A DNA stretch of 8,020 bases from an uncultured Gemella sp. (GTDB lineage: Bacteria; Bacillota; Bacilli; Staphylococcales; Gemellaceae): the NCBI GenBank assembly GCA_947254465.1, contig CAMYEU010000071.1:1-8020 (forward strand). The letters are read 5' to 3'. The notes below the pieces were generated by a model that did not search any database, had not been told where the DNA came from, and saw only the letters and a list, made by a program, of their open reading frames with translations. Every line of letters begins with the position of its first letter. The stretch's first letter is position 1. The position numbers and the translations under genes are program-made. This document shows, piece by piece, positions 5,561-8,020 of the stretch.

Positions 5561-6193
5561 ATGAAGAAATTTATTACAATTAAAGAAGATTCATACGATG
5601 AATTTGTTGAAAAAAAATCTACATTTATTACTCATCTAATTAGAATCAACAGCGAAGAAGAAGCTAGAGAATTTATTCAAAAAATGAAGAAAAAACACTA
5701 CGATGCTACACATGTTTGCTCATGCTATGTAGTTGGTGATAATAACGAAATAACTCGTGCTAATGATGATGGAGAACCTAGTGGAACTGCTGGCGCTCCG
5801 ATGTTAGACGTACTAGTAAAAAACGAAATCAAAAATGTCTGTGCCACAGTTATTAGATACTACGGTGGAACTAAACTAGGAACTGGTGGTTTAGTTCGTG
5901 CATATGGTGGCGGAGTAATTAACGCATTAAAAAACGCAACATTAGTAGAAAGAAAAGATGCTTTTGAAGTTAGACTAGAATTAGATTATAGTCTAAACGG
6001 AAAAATAGAATATGAAATTGGAAAAACTAATTTTATCGTAAATAACCTAGAGTATACTGACAAAATTATTTATACAATCTATGTAATGCAGGAAGATTAT
6101 GATAACTTTGAAAATTGGATTGCTAACTTAACTAACGGTCAATTTAAAATTCTATCTTCAAAAGAGAAACAACTTGAATTCGATATTAAATAA
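5561..6193 (+). CDS. yigZ: YigZ/YvyE-family protein (IMPACT/UPF0029 domain)
   Basis: The 210-residue protein has an N-terminal UPF0029/IMPACT domain (about 15-120). Clear blocks are KSTFITHL (18-25), HVCSCYVVGD (50-59), NDDGEPSGTAGAPML and RYYGGTKLGTGGLVRAYGGG. The smaller C-terminal DUF1949 domain (about 135-200) is also present, so the length matches the family. Eukaryotic IMPACT regulates the Gcn2 kinase; the bacterial role is not settled, with translation-linked functions suggested. AAAGGAGGT (5546-5554) lies seven bases before ATG 5561 and four bases before the adjacent in-frame ATG 5558. I prefer 5561 on spacing, but 5558 remains possible and adds one Met. The gene is monocistronic, divergent from padR, and ends in a hairpin shared with the converging oxidoreductase gene. 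Confidence 0.93.
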   Translation: MKKFITIKEDSYDEFVEKKSTFITHLIRINSEEEAREFIQKMKKKHYDATHVCSCYVVGDNNEITRANDDGEPSGTAGAPMLDVLVKNEIKNVCATVIRYYGGTKLGTGGLVRAYGGGVINALKNATLVERKDAFEVRLELDYSLNGKIEYEIGKTNFIVNNLEYTDKIIYTIYVMQEDYDNFENWIANLTNGQFKILSSKEKQLEFDIK

Positions 6194-6254
6194 AGCTAAG
6201 AAGGAATCAGAAACCATATTAAACAATCTCTTATTCCTTCTAAGCTTATTTTTT
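6193..6254 (+). terminator. Hairpin terminator between yigZ and the oxidoreductase gene
   Basis: Bases 6193-6207 pair with 6233-6247 through 14 of 15 positions (AAGCT and AGAAGGAAT blocks, one A/A mismatch), with a 25-base loop. Six T residues follow on the plus strand (6249-6254). The converging gene's stop codon (6248-6246) lies in the right arm. The plus-strand role is clear; on the minus strand the following sequence is only moderately T-rich. Confidence 0.7.
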
Positions 6255-6884
6255 ATTCTTTCTCGAAAATTCTTCTATCCACTCTTTCAAATCGAAAATA
6301 GCTTTTTTAACTAACTGTTCTTTATTATTAAATGCTAAATCTAACCCTGCTACTCGTAGAACTTTTACTTTATCTATTCCCATTACACTAAATATTCCCC
6401 TAACATATTGAACTGCAAAGTCCAGATTAATATATTGAATATGCTTATCAAATTCTCCTCCACTTGTTATGACAAAGGTTATTTGCTTACTAGAATCATC
6501 TAATCCTATTAAAGACTCTTCTTCACATTTAAATGTTTCATTTACTATTACGATATTATCAATGTAATCTTTAAATTTTGATACTATGTTGAAATTGTGA
6601 AGGGGCATATAAATAAATACTGCATCAGCACTTTTCCATTGTTTTAATAATTCTTTTTGCCTAATTTTATCTCGCTGTTCTTTTCCTGTTAATTGTACTC
6701 CCTCATAATTGAACATAAACTTATCCATCATCGGAATGTAAGTACTTGGATTATATAAATTTATCTTTTCGATATCGTTAAACCCTTCTTCTATTAATTT
6801 TTCTTCACCAACTTTTGCTAAAATATTAGAAATTCTATATTCTCCATCAAAATCTGGATGACACATAATCTGTAAAATTTTCAT
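6246..6884 (-). CDS. Flavodoxin-fold NAD(P)H oxidoreductase, AzoR/NQO-like
   Basis: This 212-residue protein belongs to the Flavodoxin_2 superfamily of FMN-dependent NAD(P)H:quinone or azo-compound reductases, which are soluble dimers. It starts with a beta strand, MKILQIMCHP (1-10), then a loop that normally binds FMN phosphate. The best match to azoreductases is PLHNFNIVSKFKDYIDNI (94-111), where the PxxNFN loop contacts the flavin. It is followed by the second flavin loop, TSGGEF (140-145), and the YVRGIFSVMGI helix (160-170). The natural substrate cannot be read from sequence; quinone or nitro reduction is equally possible. GAGGTG lies five bases before the ATG. A TATAAT box follows directly after the terminator of the aspartate kinase gene, so it has its own promoter. 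Confidence 0.82.
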   Translation of the reverse strand: MKILQIMCHPDFDGEYRISNILAKVGEEKLIEEGFNDIEKINLYNPSTYIPMMDKFMFNYEGVQLTGKEQRDKIRQKELLKQWKSADAVFIYMPLHNFNIVSKFKDYIDNIVIVNETFKCEEESLIGLDDSSKQITFVITSGGEFDKHIQYINLDFAVQYVRGIFSVMGIDKVKVLRVAGLDLAFNNKEQLVKKAIFDLKEWIEEFSRKNKK

Positions 6885-6907
6885 AATTTCACCTCATAAA
6901 ATAAAAT

Positions 6908-6913
6908 ATTATA
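6908..6913 (-). promoter_or_regulatory. -10 box for the oxidoreductase gene
   Basis: On the minus strand TATAAT begins at the last base of the T-run of the upstream terminator. The predicted start near 6901 leaves a 17-base leader containing GAGGTG. The best -35 candidate at 17 bases (ATGTTA) falls in the terminator loop and matches the consensus at only three positions, so the promoter is probably weak or helped by another factor. Confidence 0.45.
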
Positions 6914-6952
6914 AAAAATAGCTTCTTATCTAACATCAGATAAGAAGCCATT
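6913..6952 (-). terminator. Rho-independent terminator of the aspartate kinase gene
   Basis: On the minus strand GCTTCTTATCT, a six-base loop and AGATAAGAAGC form a perfect 11-bp stem. A G-U pair and three A-U pairs extend it to 15 bp, followed by a run of T residues (complement of 6918-6913). The G-U pair would be an A/C mismatch on the other strand, so it suits the minus strand. It begins four bases after the aspartate kinase stop codon. Confidence 0.88.
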
Positions 6953-6956
6953 AATA

Positions 6957-7977
6957 TTATTTGAATTCTGAATAAATAGTATTTATAGTTTTTTCATAAT
7001 CATCATTATGAACACCTACAATAATATTAATTTCATCATTAGTTTGTGAAATCAATGCAATATTTACCCCAGCTTCACCTAAAGCTTTGAATAATCTGCC
7101 AGATAATCCTTTTGTATTTTTCATTTTCTCACCAACTGTAGCGATAAGTGAAATTTCGTGAGTTACATTTATCTCATCCGCTTCTAAAACAGATTTAATT
7201 TTAGCTACTAACTCATGAATAAATGGTCTCACATTACCAGTTTCAACAACAACAGAGAATGAGTCAATTCCACTAGGAATATGCTCGATACTAACATTAA
7301 AGTCTTCAAAAATTTTAAGTGCTTTCCCAATTAATCCAACTTCATTTGCCATATGACGTTTTTTAATCGTAATAATTGAGAAATCTTTTTTCCCTGCAAT
7401 CCCTGTAACAATTTGTTTTTCGTCAAGGTGTTTATTATCTGAGATAATAGTTCCTTCAGCAGTAGGCTCATTTGTGTTACGAATTTGTATTGGAATATCT
7501 TTATCACGAACTGGGAAGATTGCTTCTTCATGGAGCACACTTGCACCCATATATGAAAGTTCACGAAGTTCTGTATAACTAATAACTTTAATTTCGTGAG
7601 GATTTTCAATAATACGAGGGTCTGCCATTAATATTCCAGACACATCAGTCCAGTTTTCATAAACACTCGCATTTGCAATATTAGCGACAATCGCTCCACT
7701 TACATCTCCCCCACCACGAGTCATAATCTTAATTTCCCCGTTAGGTCTACTTCCATAAAATCCTGGAATAAGAAGGCGATCATATTCTTTTACAACAGCA
7801 TCAAAAGCTTCTTGAGTTTTCTCAAAATCAATCTCACCTTGATAATTATAGAAAATTAAATCTTTAGCATCTACAAAGTGATATCCTAAATATTCAGCCA
7901 TTAATAAAGCTGTTAAATATTCTCCACGACTCACTAAGTATTCTTCATCGATACCTTTACTAATCTCTGCTTTTAAC
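6957..7977 (-). CDS. Aspartate kinase, N-terminus missing
   Basis: Aspartate kinase phosphorylates aspartate, the first step to lysine, threonine, methionine and diaminopimelate. The 339 genuine residues begin at base 7976; upstream is adapter, which fakes a start reading MGSEMCIRDR. About 100-115 residues, including the N-terminal KFGG-type ATP-site motif, are cut off. Present are SRGEYLTALL (16-25), the nucleotide-binding block TRGGGDVSGA (86-95), WTDVSGILMADPR (109-121) and SYMGASVLHEEAI (141-153). Two C-terminal ACT domains follow (about 198-265 and 274-335), with the effector-site loop SIEHIPSGIDSFSV at 229-242. The layout and SYMGASVLHEEA block resemble the single-polypeptide YclM/ThrD-type enzymes, so lysine or threonine feedback is likely but not provable. 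The gene probably continues intact in the genome; its promoter is outside the window. Confidence 0.95.
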
Positions 7978-8020
7978 CTGTCTCTTATACACATCTCCGA
8001 GCCCACGAGACATCTCAGGA
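7978..8020 (-). other. Nextera i7-side sequencing adapter (artificial)
   Basis: Bases 7978-7996 are the Tn5 mosaic end CTGTCTCTTATACACATCT and 7997-8011 complete the Nextera read-2 adapter (CCGAGCCCACGAGAC). Bases 8012-8019 (ATCTCAGG) match the i7 index commonly called N715, and the last A begins the flow-cell sequence. This is library read-through, not a mobile element. Confidence 0.98.

Noticed and set aside
7331..7609. Minus-strand frame of 92 codons inside aspartate kinase
   Set aside because: It is an alternative frame of a clearly recognised enzyme and has Lys/Gln/Leu-rich content without domain features.
7978..7996. Tn5 mosaic end taken as a mobile-element terminus
   Set aside because: It continues into synthetic adapter and index, so it comes from library tagmentation, not from an insertion in the genome.

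Overview
The window is an AT-rich assembled contig from a low-GC Firmicute (Bacilli). YitT, LCP, PadR/HAAS/DUF4097, YigZ and aspartokinase families together, with strong AAGGAG/GAGGTG ribosome sites, suit that group. The style resembles Gemella or a close relative, but this is an impression from the proteins, not a search. Both ends are artificial. Positions 1-46 and 7978-8020 are Illumina Nextera adapter plus index bases, so biological sequence runs only from 47 to 7977. The genes at both ends are cut by the adapter, and reading frames that enter it give spurious residues.

Layout, left to right. 47-173 (-) is the first 42 codons of an unrecognised small, probably membrane-associated protein. 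245-1966 (-) is a two-gene unit, mutM (formamidopyrimidine-DNA glycosylase) then a YitT-family membrane protein, with a promoter before mutM and a hairpin terminator after yitT. 2171-3442 (+) is a LytR-CpsA-Psr (LCP) cell-wall polymer transferase, divergent from mutM. 3551-5403 (-) is a tight three-gene operon of PadR regulator, HAAS/DUF1700 membrane protein and DUF4097 beta-repeat protein. It converges on the LCP gene across a long perfect hairpin. 5561-6193 (+) is a YigZ/IMPACT-family protein divergent from padR. 6246-6884 (-) is a flavodoxin-fold NAD(P)H oxidoreductase, and 6957-7977 (-) is an aspartate kinase lacking its N-terminus.

The most system-like part is the padR operon. Its promoter (TTGACA, 17 bp, TATAGT) carries a 21-bp imperfect palindrome over the -10 box and part of the spacer, as expected for PadR autorepression. 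Its two gene junctions use the identical 8-base overlap ATGAATAA, so the three proteins are probably made in coupled amounts. Arrangements of this type are known and often linked to envelope stress; the neighbouring LCP gene fits an envelope theme, but a functional link is inference. Other points are an LCP tail that appears shortened by an in-frame stop, a MutM zinc finger with one Cys replaced by a displaced His, and terminators whose U-tract runs straight into the next promoter. I saw no mobile element, CRISPR array, tRNA or rRNA. No gene-free stretch exceeds about 210 bases.
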